Shown: piece after piece, positions 1 through 8,545 of the stretch
How positions within the stretch are numbered: the stretch's first letter is position 1
Layout: each line of letters opens with the position of its first letter
Source: Chromobacterium violaceum ATCC 12472
GTDB taxonomy: Bacteria; Pseudomonadota; Gammaproteobacteria; Burkholderiales; Chromobacteriaceae
Assembly: GCF_000007705.1 (NCBI RefSeq)
Contig: NC_005085.1
Location: 4,687,081 to 4,751,080, forward strand
DNA length: 64,000 nucleotides
Direction of reading: 5' to 3'
Notes under the pieces: generated by a model
Seen by the model: the letters and a program-made list of their open reading frames with translations, nothing else
Told to the model about the DNA's origin: nothing
The model's database searches: none
Made by a program: the position numbers and the translations under genes

Positions 1-286
1 TGTTGGACAGGTCCGCCCACAGCAGCGTGGTGAGGGTGATGGCCAGCAGGATCAGCGAGCCGCCCATGGTCGGCGTGCCCGCCTTGACCAGGTGGGTCTG
101 CGGACCGTCGTTGCGCACCGCCTGGCCGACTTTGAGCTCGGTCAGCTTGCGGATCACCCACGGGCCCAGCAACAGCGAGATGGTCAGCGCGGTCAACGCG
201 GCCATCACCGCGCGCAGCGTGGTGTAATTGAAGACATTGAAGGCCCGGATATGCGAACCCAACAGATCAGCCAGCCAAAGCAGCAC
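1..286 (-). CDS. mraY: MraY, phospho-MurNAc-pentapeptide translocase (partial, N-terminal part only)
   Basis: This integral membrane enzyme moves phospho-MurNAc-pentapeptide from UDP to undecaprenyl phosphate, giving lipid I. About 95 N-terminal residues are present and the rest lies beyond the left window edge. The visible part matches MraY closely: [11 protein letters not shown], a hydrophobic helix, then VRNDGPQTH and GTPTMGG, both characteristic family blocks. The start is a GTG at 286, one base past the murF stop, preceded by a good AGGGAG ribosome site inside the end of murF. It belongs to the division/cell-wall operon on the minus strand. Confidence 0.95.
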   Translation of the reverse strand, partial: MLLWLADLLGSHIRAFNVFNYTTLRAVMAALTALTISLLLGPWVIRKLTELKVGQAVRNDGPQTHLVKAGTPTMGGSLILLAITLTTLLWADLSN

Positions 287-287
287 C

Positions 288-1649
288 TTAAACTCCCTCT
301 TTCTTTGCTTGCATCAGGTGTTCCACCACCCGTTCCATGCGCATAAAGCGCGACCCCTTGACCAGAACGGCGGTACCCGAAGCCAGCCGGCTATCCAGGC
401 ACTCCAACAGCTCGTCAATCGAATCGAAACCCTGCCCGGCGCCGCCGAAGGCCTGAACCGCGCGGCGCGAGGCCTCGCCCAGCGCAAAGAGCTGTTCGAT
501 GCCGCGCAGGCGCGCGTGTTCCCCGACTTCGGCATGCAAGGCTGGCGCGGCCTCGCCCAGCTCGCCGATGTCGCCCATCACGAAACAGCGCGGACCGGGC
601 AGGCCGGCCAGCACGTCGATGCCGGCCTTCATCGAATCCGGGTTGGCGTTGTAGCTGTCGTCGATCACGGTCAGGCCGCGCGGGCTCTGCTTGATCTGCA
701 GCCTGCCCTTGGCGCCGGCGAAGGCGGACAGCCCCTCTGCGATGGCGGCCAGCGGCACCTCCAGCGCCAGCGCGGCGGCCGCCGCGGCCAGCGCGTTGCG
801 TACGTTGTGCTCGCCCGGCGCCGGCAGCGAGACGGCAAGCTGTCCGGCCGGAGAGACCAGCGTGAAGCGGCTGTCCAGCGCGCTCAGCGCCAGATCGCGC
901 GCGCTGACGTCCGCCAGCCCCAGGCCGAAGCTCAGCTGGCGGTGCGAGCCGGCGGCGGCGCGGAACAGCGGCAGATTGGCGTCGTCGGCGTTGACCACGG
1001 CCACGCCGGCGTCGATCAGGCCTTCGAAAATCTCGGCCTTGGCGCGGGCGACGTCCTCGGTGGAGCCGAAGTGCCCGAAATGGGCGCGCATCGCGTTGTT
1101 GACCAGCGCCACCTGCGGCCGGGTCAGCCCGGTCAGGTAGCTGAGCTCGCCGTGATGGTTCATGCCCATCTCGATCACCGCGTAGCGATGCTGCGGCTTC
1201 AGCTGCAGCAAGGTCAGCGGCAGGCCGATGTCGTTATTGAAATTGCCGGCGGTGGCCAGCACCGCATCCGCTCCGGCATGGGCGCGCAGTATCGCCGCCA
1301 GCATTTCCTTGACCGTGGTCTTGCCGTTGGAGCCGGTGACGCCGATACGGATGGCCGGCTGCGTCTCGCGCCAGCCGGCGGCCAGACGACCCAGCGCCAG
1401 CCGGGTGTCGTCGCCGGCCTGGATCAGGCTGGCGCCGGCCAGCTCGAAGCCGTCGCGCACCAAGGCGGCGGCGCCGCGGGCGACAACCTCGGCGACGAAA
1501 TCGTGGGCGTCGAAACGTTCGCCCTTCAGCGCGACGAACAAGTCGCCGGGCTGGGCCAGGCGGCTGTCGGTGATCACGCGCGACACTTCGCCGTCGGCGC
1601 CGACGAGGCGGCCTTGCGCGAAACGGGCGGCTTGGCTCAGCGTCATCAT
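288..1649 (-). CDS. murF: MurF, UDP-MurNAc-tripeptide--D-Ala-D-Ala ligase
   Basis: This cytoplasmic ATP-dependent ligase adds D-Ala-D-Ala to UDP-MurNAc-tripeptide, the last soluble precursor step of peptidoglycan synthesis. The 453-residue protein has the usual family length. It carries the Mur ligase P-loop GSNGKTT at residues 106-112, the NADDANLP stretch in the central domain, and [11 protein letters not shown] in the C-terminal domain. The ATG at 1649 overlaps the murE stop in an ATGA junction, which indicates translational coupling. A second Met follows directly, so either Met codon could be used. The same frame is open far upstream across murE, but that extension is only the shadow of murE. 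Confidence 0.96.
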   Translation of the reverse strand: MMTLSQAARFAQGRLVGADGEVSRVITDSRLAQPGDLFVALKGERFDAHDFVAEVVARGAAALVRDGFELAGASLIQAGDDTRLALGRLAAGWRETQPAIRIGVTGSNGKTTVKEMLAAILRAHAGADAVLATAGNFNNDIGLPLTLLQLKPQHRYAVIEMGMNHHGELSYLTGLTRPQVALVNNAMRAHFGHFGSTEDVARAKAEIFEGLIDAGVAVVNADDANLPLFRAAAGSHRQLSFGLGLADVSARDLALSALDSRFTLVSPAGQLAVSLPAPGEHNVRNALAAAAAALALEVPLAAIAEGLSAFAGAKGRLQIKQSPRGLTVIDDSYNANPDSMKAGIDVLAGLPGPRCFVMGDIGELGEAAPALHAEVGEHARLRGIEQLFALGEASRRAVQAFGGAGQGFDSIDELLECLDSRLASGTAVLVKGSRFMRMERVVEHLMQAKKEGV

Positions 1650-3127
1650 GGCCGTTTCCCCCACGCGGTCAGCGCTTCTTCCGCCACGCGGAAGTCGGAG
1701 AACGGCCGTTTGACGCCGGCGATGTCCTGGTATTCCTCGTGGCCCTTGCCGGCCACCAGCACCACGTCGCCGACGCGGGCCTGGGCCACCGCCCAGTGGA
1801 TGGCGGCCTCGCGGTCGGCCTCGACATGCGCGCGGGCGGCGTCCATGCCGGCCAGCACGTCGCGGATGATGGCCTGCGGGTCCTCGCTGCGCGGGTTGTC
1901 GCTGGTCAGCACCGCCACGTCGGCGTGCTTTTCGGCGATGGCGCCCATCATCGGACGTTTGCCCGGATCGCGGTCGCCGCCGCAGCCGAACACGCAGAAC
2001 AGCCTGCCGCCGGCGGGGCGGATCTCGGACAGCGTGGCCAGCGCCTTCTCCAGCGCGTCGGGCGTGTGGGCGTAATCGATCACCACCAGCGGCTCGTGCG
2101 CGCCGCCGACGCTCTGCATCCGGCCGCGCGCCGGCTGGATGCGCGCCATCACCGCGGCGGCGTCCTGCAGGCTGACGCCGTTGACGCACAGCGTGGCCAG
2201 ACAGGCCAGCAGGTTGGCGGCGTTGAAGCGGCCGACCAGGCCGGTGCGCACGTCGACCGTGCCCCACGGCGTGGCCACGGTCAGCTGCAGGCCTTCCAGC
2301 GTGGCGGCCAGCGCCAGCGGACGCACGTCGCCCTGCTCCAGGCCATAGGTGACCACGCGGGTCTGCTTGGGGTCGATCCCGGCGGCGAGCTGGCGGCCGA
2401 AGGCGTCGTCGGCGTTGATCACCGCGTGCTTCAGGCCTTCCCAGAAGAACAGCTTCTTCTTGGACTCGCCATAGGCTTCCATCGAGCCGTGGTAGTCGAG
2501 GTGGTCGCGGGTCAGGTTGGTGAACACCGCGGTGGCGAACTCGACGCCGTTGACGCGGAACTGGTCCAGGCCGTGGCTGGACACTTCCATCGTCACCACG
2601 TGCGCGCCCTGGCGGCGGTATTCGGCCAGCTTCTGCTGCACCGTCACCGGGTCCGGCGTGGTATGGGTGGTTTCGGTCAAGTGGCCGTAGAAGCCGTTGC
2701 CGACGGTGCCGATCAGCGCCGCTTTCTGGCCCAGCAGCGAGAAGGCCTGCGCCAGCCAGTGCGAAATGGAGGTCTTGCCGTTGGTGCCGGTGATGCCGAC
2801 CACGGTCAGGTCGCGCGAGGGCAGGCCCAGCACGTGGGCGGCGACGATGCCGGCGCGCTCGCGCAGATTCGGCACCGCCAGATTGGGCGCTTGCCACTCG
2901 GCTTTCCAGGCGAAGCCGTCGGCTTCGTCCCACAGCACCGCGGCCGCGCCCTTTTCCAGCGCGGCGGGGATGAAGTCGCGGCCGTCGGCGTACTCGCCGC
3001 GGCAGGCGAGGAACACATCGCCCGGCAGCACGCGGCGGCTGTCGGCCTCCACCCGCTTGATCGGGAGGCCCAGCTGTTGCAACAAGGCCGGATCCCAGTC
3101 CGGCAACGCAGTCAAACGGCTCTTCAT
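1646..3127 (-). CDS. murE: MurE, UDP-MurNAc-dipeptide--meso-diaminopimelate ligase
   Basis: This cytoplasmic ATP-dependent ligase adds the third amino acid of the peptidoglycan stem peptide. The protein is 493 residues with the P-loop GTNGKTS at residues 114-120. The motif DNPRSEDP, which in this family marks specificity for meso-diaminopimelate rather than lysine, is intact, as expected for a Gram-negative cell. The start lies 4 bp after the ftsI stop and the end overlaps the murF start, so it is an internal gene of the dcw operon. Confidence 0.97.
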   Translation of the reverse strand: MKSRLTALPDWDPALLQQLGLPIKRVEADSRRVLPGDVFLACRGEYADGRDFIPAALEKGAAAVLWDEADGFAWKAEWQAPNLAVPNLRERAGIVAAHVLGLPSRDLTVVGITGTNGKTSISHWLAQAFSLLGQKAALIGTVGNGFYGHLTETTHTTPDPVTVQQKLAEYRRQGAHVVTMEVSSHGLDQFRVNGVEFATAVFTNLTRDHLDYHGSMEAYGESKKKLFFWEGLKHAVINADDAFGRQLAAGIDPKQTRVVTYGLEQGDVRPLALAATLEGLQLTVATPWGTVDVRTGLVGRFNAANLLACLATLCVNGVSLQDAAAVMARIQPARGRMQSVGGAHEPLVVIDYAHTPDALEKALATLSEIRPAGGRLFCVFGCGGDRDPGKRPMMGAIAEKHADVAVLTSDNPRSEDPQAIIRDVLAGMDAARAHVEADREAAIHWAVAQARVGDVVLVAGKGHEEYQDIAGVKRPFSDFRVAEEALTAWGKRP

Positions 3128-3131
3128 GATC

Positions 3132-4883
3132 TTAGAAATCCGCCGGAACCGGGGTCGATTCCGGCAATAAAGTGTTGTTGGATGGCTCGTCCGGCGCGAT
3201 GTTCAGCACGCGCAGCGCGCCGCCCGCCACCTGAGAGAACACCGGCGCGGACACCGCGCCGCCGTAGTATTTGCCCGCGGACGGCTCGTCTATCATCACC
3301 GCCACGATCACCTTGGGCGAGTGGCCGGGCGCGAAGCCCATGAACAGCGCGCGGTGCTTGTTGGCCACGTAGGCGCGGCCCTCCAGCTTGCGCGCGGTGC
3401 CGCTCTTGCCGCCTATGCTGTAGCCGATGATGCGGCCGCCGACGGCGCCGCCGCCAGGCTGGCTGTTGGCGATCAGCAGATCGCGCATCTCGTGCGCGGT
3501 CTTCTCGCTGAGCACCCGCTTGCCCGGCATCGGGTTGGCAGTCTTGTACAGCGCCACCGGCAGCATCACGCCGTCGTTGGCGAAAATGGTGTAGGCGCGC
3601 GCCATCTGGATCAGGCTGACCGACACGCCGTAGCCGAAGGACATCGTCGCCTGCTCGATCGGGCGCCACTTGTGCCAGTCGCGCAGCCGGCCGCTGGCCT
3701 CGCCGGGGAAGCCGGTTTCCGGCGCCCGGCCGAAGCCCAGCGCGTCGTAGTGCTTCCAGAACTCTTCCGGGCTGTTCAGCAGCGCCAGCTTGCTGGTGCC
3801 GACGTTGGACGATTTCTGGATGATGCCCAGGATGCCCAGGCTGGCCTGCGGCGACACGTCGCGGATGGTGGCCGGGCCTATCATGTAGCTGTGGGTGTCC
3901 AGCACCGTGTTCAGATTGGCCTTGCCGTGCTCCAGCGCCAGCGAGATCGACAGCGGCTTCATCGTCGAGCCGGGCTCGAACAGGTCGATCACGCCGCGGT
4001 TGCGCATCATTTCCGGCGTCACGCCGCTGCGGTTGTTCGGGTTGAACGACGGGTAGTTGGCCAGCGCCAGCAGTTCGCCGGTGTGGGCGTCCAGCACCAC
4101 CACGCTGCCGGCCTTGGCCTTGTTGGTCTCCACCGCGGCCTTGATTTCGCGGTAGGCCAGGTACTGGATGCGGTGGTCGATCGCCAGCGCCAGCTTCTGG
4201 CCGTCGCGCGGCGGCTCGATGGCGGCGACGTCCTCGATGATGTGGCCGCGGCGATCCTTCAGCACCACGCGGCGGCCATCCTTGCCGGACAGCATCTTCT
4301 CGCGGGCGAGCTCCACGCCCTCCTGGCCCTTGCCGTCCACCCCGGTGAAACCGATGATGTGCGACACGATCTCGCCGGCCGGGTAGAAGCGGCGGAACTC
4401 CTGCTGCTTGGCGATGCCGGGCACGCCCAGCGCCATCACCTTGTCCGCCAGCTCCGGGCTGATCTGGCGCTTGATGTAGACGAATTCCTTCTTGCGGTCA
4501 GACAACTTGGCCGACAGCTCCTCCGGCGACAGGTCCAGCAGGCCGGCCAGCTCTCGCAGCTTGGCCGGCGGCACCGGCTCCATGTCGGCCGGACTGGCCC
4601 AGATGGTCTGCACCGGCGAGCTGATCGCCAGCGGCTCGCCGTTGCGGTCGGTGATCACGCCGCGGTTGGCCTCCAGCGTCAGGGTGCGGCGGAAACGCGC
4701 CTCACCCTGGTTCTGCAAGAAGTCCTGCTGCACCACCTGCAGATAGACCGCGCGGCCGATCAGCGCCAGGAACAGCAGCGCCAGCATCAGCAGCACGCAG
4801 CGCACGCGCGTGCTGGTCATCCGCAGCGCGGGGCTGGCCGGCGCGGGGCGGGTGCGGACGCTGTAGCTGGAACCGGCGCGCAT
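3132..4883 (-). CDS. ftsI: FtsI, septal peptidoglycan transpeptidase (PBP3)
   Basis: This class B penicillin-binding protein cross-links septal peptidoglycan with FtsW at the division site. The 583-residue protein has one N-terminal membrane helix (CVLLMLALLFLALIGRAVYL) and a PBP dimerisation region. Its transpeptidase domain carries the three catalytic motifs STMK (active-site Ser), SSN and KSGT. I place the start at ATG 4883, which overlaps the ftsL stop by one base (TGATG). The GTG immediately before it (4886) is an alternative. No inactivating change is visible. Confidence 0.96.
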   Translation of the reverse strand: MRAGSSYSVRTRPAPASPALRMTSTRVRCVLLMLALLFLALIGRAVYLQVVQQDFLQNQGEARFRRTLTLEANRGVITDRNGEPLAISSPVQTIWASPADMEPVPPAKLRELAGLLDLSPEELSAKLSDRKKEFVYIKRQISPELADKVMALGVPGIAKQQEFRRFYPAGEIVSHIIGFTGVDGKGQEGVELAREKMLSGKDGRRVVLKDRRGHIIEDVAAIEPPRDGQKLALAIDHRIQYLAYREIKAAVETNKAKAGSVVVLDAHTGELLALANYPSFNPNNRSGVTPEMMRNRGVIDLFEPGSTMKPLSISLALEHGKANLNTVLDTHSYMIGPATIRDVSPQASLGILGIIQKSSNVGTSKLALLNSPEEFWKHYDALGFGRAPETGFPGEASGRLRDWHKWRPIEQATMSFGYGVSVSLIQMARAYTIFANDGVMLPVALYKTANPMPGKRVLSEKTAHEMRDLLIANSQPGGGAVGGRIIGYSIGGKSGTARKLEGRAYVANKHRALFMGFAPGHSPKVIVAVMIDEPSAGKYYGGAVSAPVFSQVAGGALRVLNIAPDEPSNNTLLPESTPVPADF

Positions 4884-5155
4884 CACAGCGCTCCCTTGGC
4901 CGTGATCACCTGGATCTGGCGCGGATCGGGGGTGTGCATGTCGAGACGGGTGGACGCGGCCTTTTCTATCACCGCGTGCGCGCCCCAGGTGCTCTGCTCC
5001 AGCTGCAGCTGGCCGAATTCCACCTCCAGCTGCTGCGCCGACTTGGTTTCCTTCTGCAAGTCGCTGTAGAGCTTGCGCGACACGTGCGTGGACGTCACCA
5101 CCGACCAGGCGGAGAACACGGCCATCAGCAGCAGCGTCGCGTTGAGCTTGTTCAT
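4883..5155 (-). CDS. ftsL: FtsL, division protein
   Basis: FtsL is a small bitopic protein that bridges FtsB and FtsQ and helps activate the FtsWI synthase. The 90-residue product has a short cytoplasmic start (MNKLN), one membrane segment ([20 protein letters not shown]) and a periplasmic coiled-coil region rich in Q, E and L, which is the FtsL layout. The ATG at 5155 overlaps the rsmH stop as ATGA. A longer reading from 5173 would add six residues and has less support. Identification relies on position between rsmH and ftsI as much as on sequence, because FtsL proteins diverge strongly. Confidence 0.92.
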   Translation of the reverse strand: MNKLNATLLLMAVFSAWSVVTSTHVSRKLYSDLQKETKSAQQLEVEFGQLQLEQSTWGAHAVIEKAASTRLDMHTPDPRQIQVITAKGAL

Positions 5156-6114
5156 GCGTCGCCCTCCCGCCACGGCGCGGCGGTGCGCTGGGCCACGCGC
5201 ATGATGGCGCTGCGGGCGCGCGGATTCTCGCGCACTTCCTCGTCGCCGGCGCGGATGGCCTTGCCGACCAGGTCTATCGGCGGCTGGGCCATGTCGGCCG
5301 CGCGCACCATCGCCCAGGCCGGCAGCTTTTCCTCGCTGCTGACGTCGCGCAGGTAGAGCTTGACGATGCGGTCCTCCAGCGAATGGAAGCTGATCACCGC
5401 CAAGCGGCCGCCCTCGTTCAAGAGGCGCGCGGCCTGCGGCAGCACCGCCTTCAGCTCGTCCAGCTCGCGGTTCACAAAGATCCGGATCGCCTGGAAGGTT
5501 CGCGTCGCCGGGTCTTGACCCGGTTCGCGAGTACGGACGTTTTGCCCAACGAGCACAGCGAGCTCGCGGGTGGTCGTGATGGGGCTTTCGTCCCGTTGCG
5601 CAACAATGGCTGCTGCGATCTTGCGAGCAAACCGCTCTTCACCATAAGTCTTGATGACCTCTCTGATATCGGCCTCGTCGGCCGTTGCCAACCACTCGGC
5701 GGCGGTGACGCCGCGGGTGGTATCCATACGCATGTCCAGCGGCGCGTCGAAGCGGAAGCTGAAGCCGCGGCTGCCGTCGTCGATCTGCGGCGACGACACG
5801 CCCAGGTCCATCAGCACGCCGTCGACGCCCGCCACGCCCAGGCGGGCGAGCTCGGCCGACAGCGTCTCGAAACCGTTGTGCACGATGTTGAAGCGGGAAT
5901 CCTCCGCCGCCAGCCTGTCGGCGACGGCGATGGCTTCCGGATCCTTGTCGAAGGCGATCAGCCGGCCGGAGGGGCCGAGCTTCGACAGGATCAGGCGGCT
6001 GTGGCCTCCGCGACCGAAGGTGCAATCGACGTAGACGCCATCGGGACGAATGGCGAGCGCGTCGACCGCTTCGGTCAGCAATACCGTGCGATGCACGAAG
6101 GTGGGGGTGCTCAC
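5152..6114 (-). CDS. rsmH: RsmH, 16S rRNA m4C1402 methyltransferase
   Basis: RsmH (MraW) is an SAM-dependent enzyme that N4-methylates C1402 of 16S rRNA in the ribosomal P site. The 320-residue protein opens with [13 protein letters not shown] and the SAM-binding block [11 protein letters not shown], and ends with the conserved [10 protein letters not shown] region. It starts at GTG 6114, overlapping the mraZ stop (GTGA). A central segment, about 5475-5695, uses many AT-ending codons unlike the strongly GC-biased flanks, although the protein reads through normally. This suggests a recombinant patch and is reported separately. Confidence 0.97.
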   Translation of the reverse strand: MSTPTFVHRTVLLTEAVDALAIRPDGVYVDCTFGRGGHSRLILSKLGPSGRLIAFDKDPEAIAVADRLAAEDSRFNIVHNGFETLSAELARLGVAGVDGVLMDLGVSSPQIDDGSRGFSFRFDAPLDMRMDTTRGVTAAEWLATADEADIREVIKTYGEERFARKIAAAIVAQRDESPITTTRELAVLVGQNVRTREPGQDPATRTFQAIRIFVNRELDELKAVLPQAARLLNEGGRLAVISFHSLEDRIVKLYLRDVSSEEKLPAWAMVRAADMAQPPIDLVGKAIRAGDEEVRENPRARSAIMRVAQRTAAPWREGDA

Positions 6115-6557
6115 AGCGTGAAATCTCCAAGGTGTTGCGCCAAATCGGCTTGGTCGATGGCCAGTGCGTCAGCGGTCTGGCTGTCCCATTCCTCGGCATT
6201 CCACAGTTCGAAGCGGTTGCCCATGCCTACCAGGGCAACGTCCTTGTCCAGCGCGGTCAGTTCGCGCAGGCGGGCCGGCAGCAGCACGCGGCCGGCGGAG
6301 TCCATCTCCAGGGTCTCGGCGTGGCCGAGCACCAGTCTTTGATAGCGTTTCAGGGTGGGATTGCCGGTGGGAAGGGCCAGCAGACGGGCCTCGACCGGGC
6401 GCCAGTTGGGTTCTGGGTAAAGCAGCAGGTGGTCTTGGGATTCGAGGGTGACGACCAGCTTGTGCCCAAACGCGGACAGCAGCGTCTCGCGGTGCTTGGC
6501 CGGAATAGCCAAGCGCCCCTTGCTATCGAGAGACAAGATGCTGACGCCACCAATCAT
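6111..6557 (-). CDS. mraZ: MraZ, transcriptional repressor of the division/cell-wall operon
   Basis: MraZ is a ring-forming DNA-binding protein of the SpoVT/AbrB fold that binds repeats in its own promoter and represses the dcw operon (known for E. coli MraZ). The 148-residue protein has the two duplicated domains: [15 protein letters not shown] near the N terminus and [15 protein letters not shown] in the second half, each with the family DSxGR signature. It is the first gene of the operon. Just upstream are a sigma70 promoter and a phased GTGGG array at the expected operator position. Confidence 0.97.
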   Translation of the reverse strand: MIGGVSILSLDSKGRLAIPAKHRETLLSAFGHKLVVTLESQDHLLLYPEPNWRPVEARLLALPTGNPTLKRYQRLVLGHAETLEMDSAGRVLLPARLRELTALDKDVALVGMGNRFELWNAEEWDSQTADALAIDQADLAQHLGDFTL

Positions 6558-6613
6558 GATTTGAGAACCCGCTGACCGAGAAAACGGAGCCGTCGCTCCG
6601 GGGGGAGAATTTC

Positions 6614-6648
6614 CCCACTTTCACCCACTTTACCCCACTTTCCGCCAC
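6614..6648 (-). promoter_or_regulatory. MraZ operator: four GTGGG-type boxes at 10-bp spacing
   Basis: On the minus strand the pentamer GTGGG occurs at 6638-6634, 6628-6624 and 6618-6614, with a degenerate GTGGC at 6648-6644. Consecutive boxes start exactly 10 bp apart, one helical turn. A further GTGGG lies at 6669-6665 inside the promoter spacer. MraZ of E. coli binds tandem repeats of this kind, so autorepression just downstream of the -10 element is the straightforward reading. Confidence 0.85.
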
Positions 6649-6675
6649 TATAAGAAAGAACTGCCCCACGGTCAA
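6647..6675 (-). promoter_or_regulatory. sigma70 promoter of the mraZ operon
   Basis: Read on the minus strand, TTGACC (6675-6670) and TATAGT (6652-6647) are separated by exactly 17 bp. Transcription would begin a few bases downstream, inside the GTGGG array and about 85 bp before the mraZ start. The hexamers are close to consensus and the position fits the first gene of the operon. Confidence 0.8.
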
Positions 6676-6903
6676 CATAGGGATTTGCTAATTCGCCTTT
6701 TGAGACAATGACTTACAGGAGCGCGCAAAAATGGAATCCGAAACAAATCAGGGACTTAAATTCGCCTGTAAAAGTGGGACATGAACATTGCGGGTCACGG
6801 GGATTGCAACAAGGCGGCAATAATTGCCGATGGAACTGTTTGAACCACAAGTATCTTCAGGAAAAGCAACAAATTACCGGCGGCAATTTTCAGCCATGTA
6901 TTT
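6676..6903. other. AT-richer intergenic stretch with no convincing gene
   Basis: This stretch lies between the mraZ promoter and the gatB terminator and is clearly poorer in G+C than its surroundings. It contains a perfect dyad at 6815-6829 (CGGCAAT, one A, ATTGCCG). It also has a short plus-strand reading frame starting at 6731 (17 codons, preceded by AGGAG). A 65-codon frame at 6708-6905 lacks recognisable features. I cannot assign a function; a small RNA or leader is possible. Confidence 0.4.
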
Positions 6904-6942
6904 AAAAAACAACAGGGCGGCCATTCAGGCCGCCTTGCTGTT
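6904..6942 (-). terminator. Rho-independent terminator after gatB
   Basis: Minus-strand RNA would form a stem between AACAG..GGCGGCC (right side) and GGCCGCC..CTGTT (left side) with a short loop, followed by six U residues (the A-run at 6904-6909). It sits 16 bp past the gatB stop and closes the gatCAB operon. Confidence 0.9.
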
Positions 6943-6957
6943 TCAAACGCAGAGCGC

Positions 6958-8385
6958 TCAGGACAGTTTTTGCCGCAGGATATCCTGCACCTGGGCCGGA
7001 TTGGCCTTGCCCTTGGACGCCTTCATCACCTGGCCGGCCAAGGCGTTGAGCGCCTTTTCCTTGCCGGCGCGGAATTCCTCCACCGCCTTCGGATTGGCGG
7101 CGATCGCCTCTTCCACCATTTTCTCGATGGCGCCGACGTCCGACACCTGCTTCAGACCGTCGCGCTCGATGATGGCGTCGGCGGACAGCTCGCTGTCCCA
7201 CAGCGCGTCGAACACCTGCTTGGCCAGCTTGCTGGACAGGGTGTTGTCGGCGATGCGCGCGATCAGGCCGGACAGGCGCTCAGCCGAGATCGGGCAGTCT
7301 AGGATGTCCTTGCCGTCGCGGTTCAGGCGCGCGGCGATCTCGCCATTGATCCAGTTGGCCGCCAGCTTGCCCTGGCCGGAGGCCTTGGCCACGGCTTCGA
7401 AATACTGCGCCTGCGCCAGGCTGGAGGTGAGCAGCGCCGCATCGTAGGCGGACACGCCGTAAGCGTCGACGAAGCGGGCCTGCATCGCGCCCGGCAGCTC
7501 CGGCATCTCGCCCTTGATGCGGGCAACCTGCTCGTCGGAGATGCGCACCGGCAGCAAGTCCGGGTCCGGGAAGTAGCGATAGTCGTGCGCGTCTTCCTTG
7601 CTGCGCATCATGCGGGTCTCACCGGTATCCGGGTCGAACAGCACGGTGGCCTGCTGCACCTTGCCGCCGTCTTCCAGCGTGTCGATCTGCCACTGGATCT
7701 CGTACTTGGCGGCCTGTTCCAGGAAGCGGAAGGAGTTGAGGTTCTTGATCTCGCGGCGGGTGCCGAATTCCTTTTGGCCTTCCGGGCGCACCGACACGTT
7801 GACGTCCATGCGGAAGCTGCCTTCCTGCATATTGCCGTCACAGATGCCCAGCCAGGTCACCAGGGTGTACAAGGCCTTGACGTAGGCCAGCGCCTCGTCG
7901 ACCGAGCGCATGTCGGGCTCGGACACCACTTCCAGCAGCGGCGTGCCGGCGCGGTTCAGGTCGATGCCGGACAGGCCCTGGAAGTCTTCGTGCAGGCTCT
8001 TGCCGGCGTCCTCTTCCATGTGGGCGCGCGTCACGCCGATGACTTTTTCCTGATCGCCAACCAGGATTTTCAGCTTGCCGTGCTCGACGATGGGCAGGTC
8101 CATCTGGCTGATCTGGTAGCCCTTGGGAAGGTCCGGGTAGAAGTAGTTCTTGCGGGCGAACACGTTCTTCTGGTTGATGTTGGCATCCAGCGCCAGGCCC
8201 AGGCGGATCGCCTTGTCCACCACCGCGCGGTTCAGCACCGGCAACACGCCGGGCAGCGCCAGCTCCACCGCGGAAGCCTGGGTGTTGGGCTCCGCGCCGA
8301 AAGCGGTGCTGGCGCCGGAGAAAATCTTGGAGGCGGTATTGAGCTGCACATGCACCTCGATACCGATTACGACTTCCCATTTCAT
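6958..8385 (-). CDS. gatB: GatB, aspartyl/glutamyl-tRNA amidotransferase subunit B
   Basis: GatB is the kinase/transamidase subunit of GatCAB, which converts Glu-tRNA(Gln) and Asp-tRNA(Asn) to Gln-tRNA and Asn-tRNA in the cytoplasm. The 475-residue protein begins [14 protein letters not shown] and has [13 protein letters not shown] and the [10 protein letters not shown] block, all typical of GatB, then the C-terminal YqeY-like helical region. It is third in the order gatC-gatA-gatB, separated from gatA by a 160-bp gap holding two inverted repeats. A strong terminator follows. Confidence 0.97.
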   Translation of the reverse strand: MKWEVVIGIEVHVQLNTASKIFSGASTAFGAEPNTQASAVELALPGVLPVLNRAVVDKAIRLGLALDANINQKNVFARKNYFYPDLPKGYQISQMDLPIVEHGKLKILVGDQEKVIGVTRAHMEEDAGKSLHEDFQGLSGIDLNRAGTPLLEVVSEPDMRSVDEALAYVKALYTLVTWLGICDGNMQEGSFRMDVNVSVRPEGQKEFGTRREIKNLNSFRFLEQAAKYEIQWQIDTLEDGGKVQQATVLFDPDTGETRMMRSKEDAHDYRYFPDPDLLPVRISDEQVARIKGEMPELPGAMQARFVDAYGVSAYDAALLTSSLAQAQYFEAVAKASGQGKLAANWINGEIAARLNRDGKDILDCPISAERLSGLIARIADNTLSSKLAKQVFDALWDSELSADAIIERDGLKQVSDVGAIEKMVEEAIAANPKAVEEFRAGKEKALNALAGQVMKASKGKANPAQVQDILRQKLS

Positions 8386-8406
8386 AGTCGGAAAATCCTT
8401 TTCATG

Positions 8407-8428
8407 CCAGAGCGCAGCATCGCTCTGG
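8407..8428. repeat. Perfect 8-bp hairpin upstream of gatB
   Basis: CCAGAGCG (8407-8414) and CGCTCTGG (8421-8428) form a perfect stem with a six-base loop, 21 bp before the gatB start. There is no U-run after it on the minus strand, so it is more likely an mRNA processing or translation-level structure than a terminator. Confidence 0.5.
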
Positions 8429-8441
8429 GAAACGTAAACTT

Positions 8442-8545
8442 ATTAGCCAGCGCGCGAGCGGCGCGAAGACAAGGCGGGCGCGCGCAGACAGTACATTGAG
8501 TACGGCAAGCGCGCCCAACGCCGTATTCGCGTCGAGCCGCTGGTT
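8442..8545. repeat. Long imperfect inverted repeat between gatA and gatB, possible dispersed element
   Basis: The 104-bp segment is an imperfect palindrome. CCAGCG..GCGGCGCGAA at the left matches the reverse complement of TTCGCGTCGAGCCGCTGG at the right. The inner arms are GGCGGGCGCGCG and GCGCGCCC, and the centre is GTAC-ATTGA-GTAC (8491-8503). The right arm abuts the gatA stop codon. It has no coding capacity. The symmetry and position resemble small non-autonomous repeats found between genes, but only one copy is visible here. Confidence 0.5.

Noticed and set aside
288..2933. Extended murF frame reaching far into murE
   Set aside because: The upstream part is an Arg/Gly-rich shadow of murE. 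The real murF begins at the ATGA junction at 1649.
6708..6905. 65-codon plus-strand frame in the mraZ-gatB gap
   Set aside because: No ribosome site at its start, no recognisable domain, and it runs into the gatB terminator.
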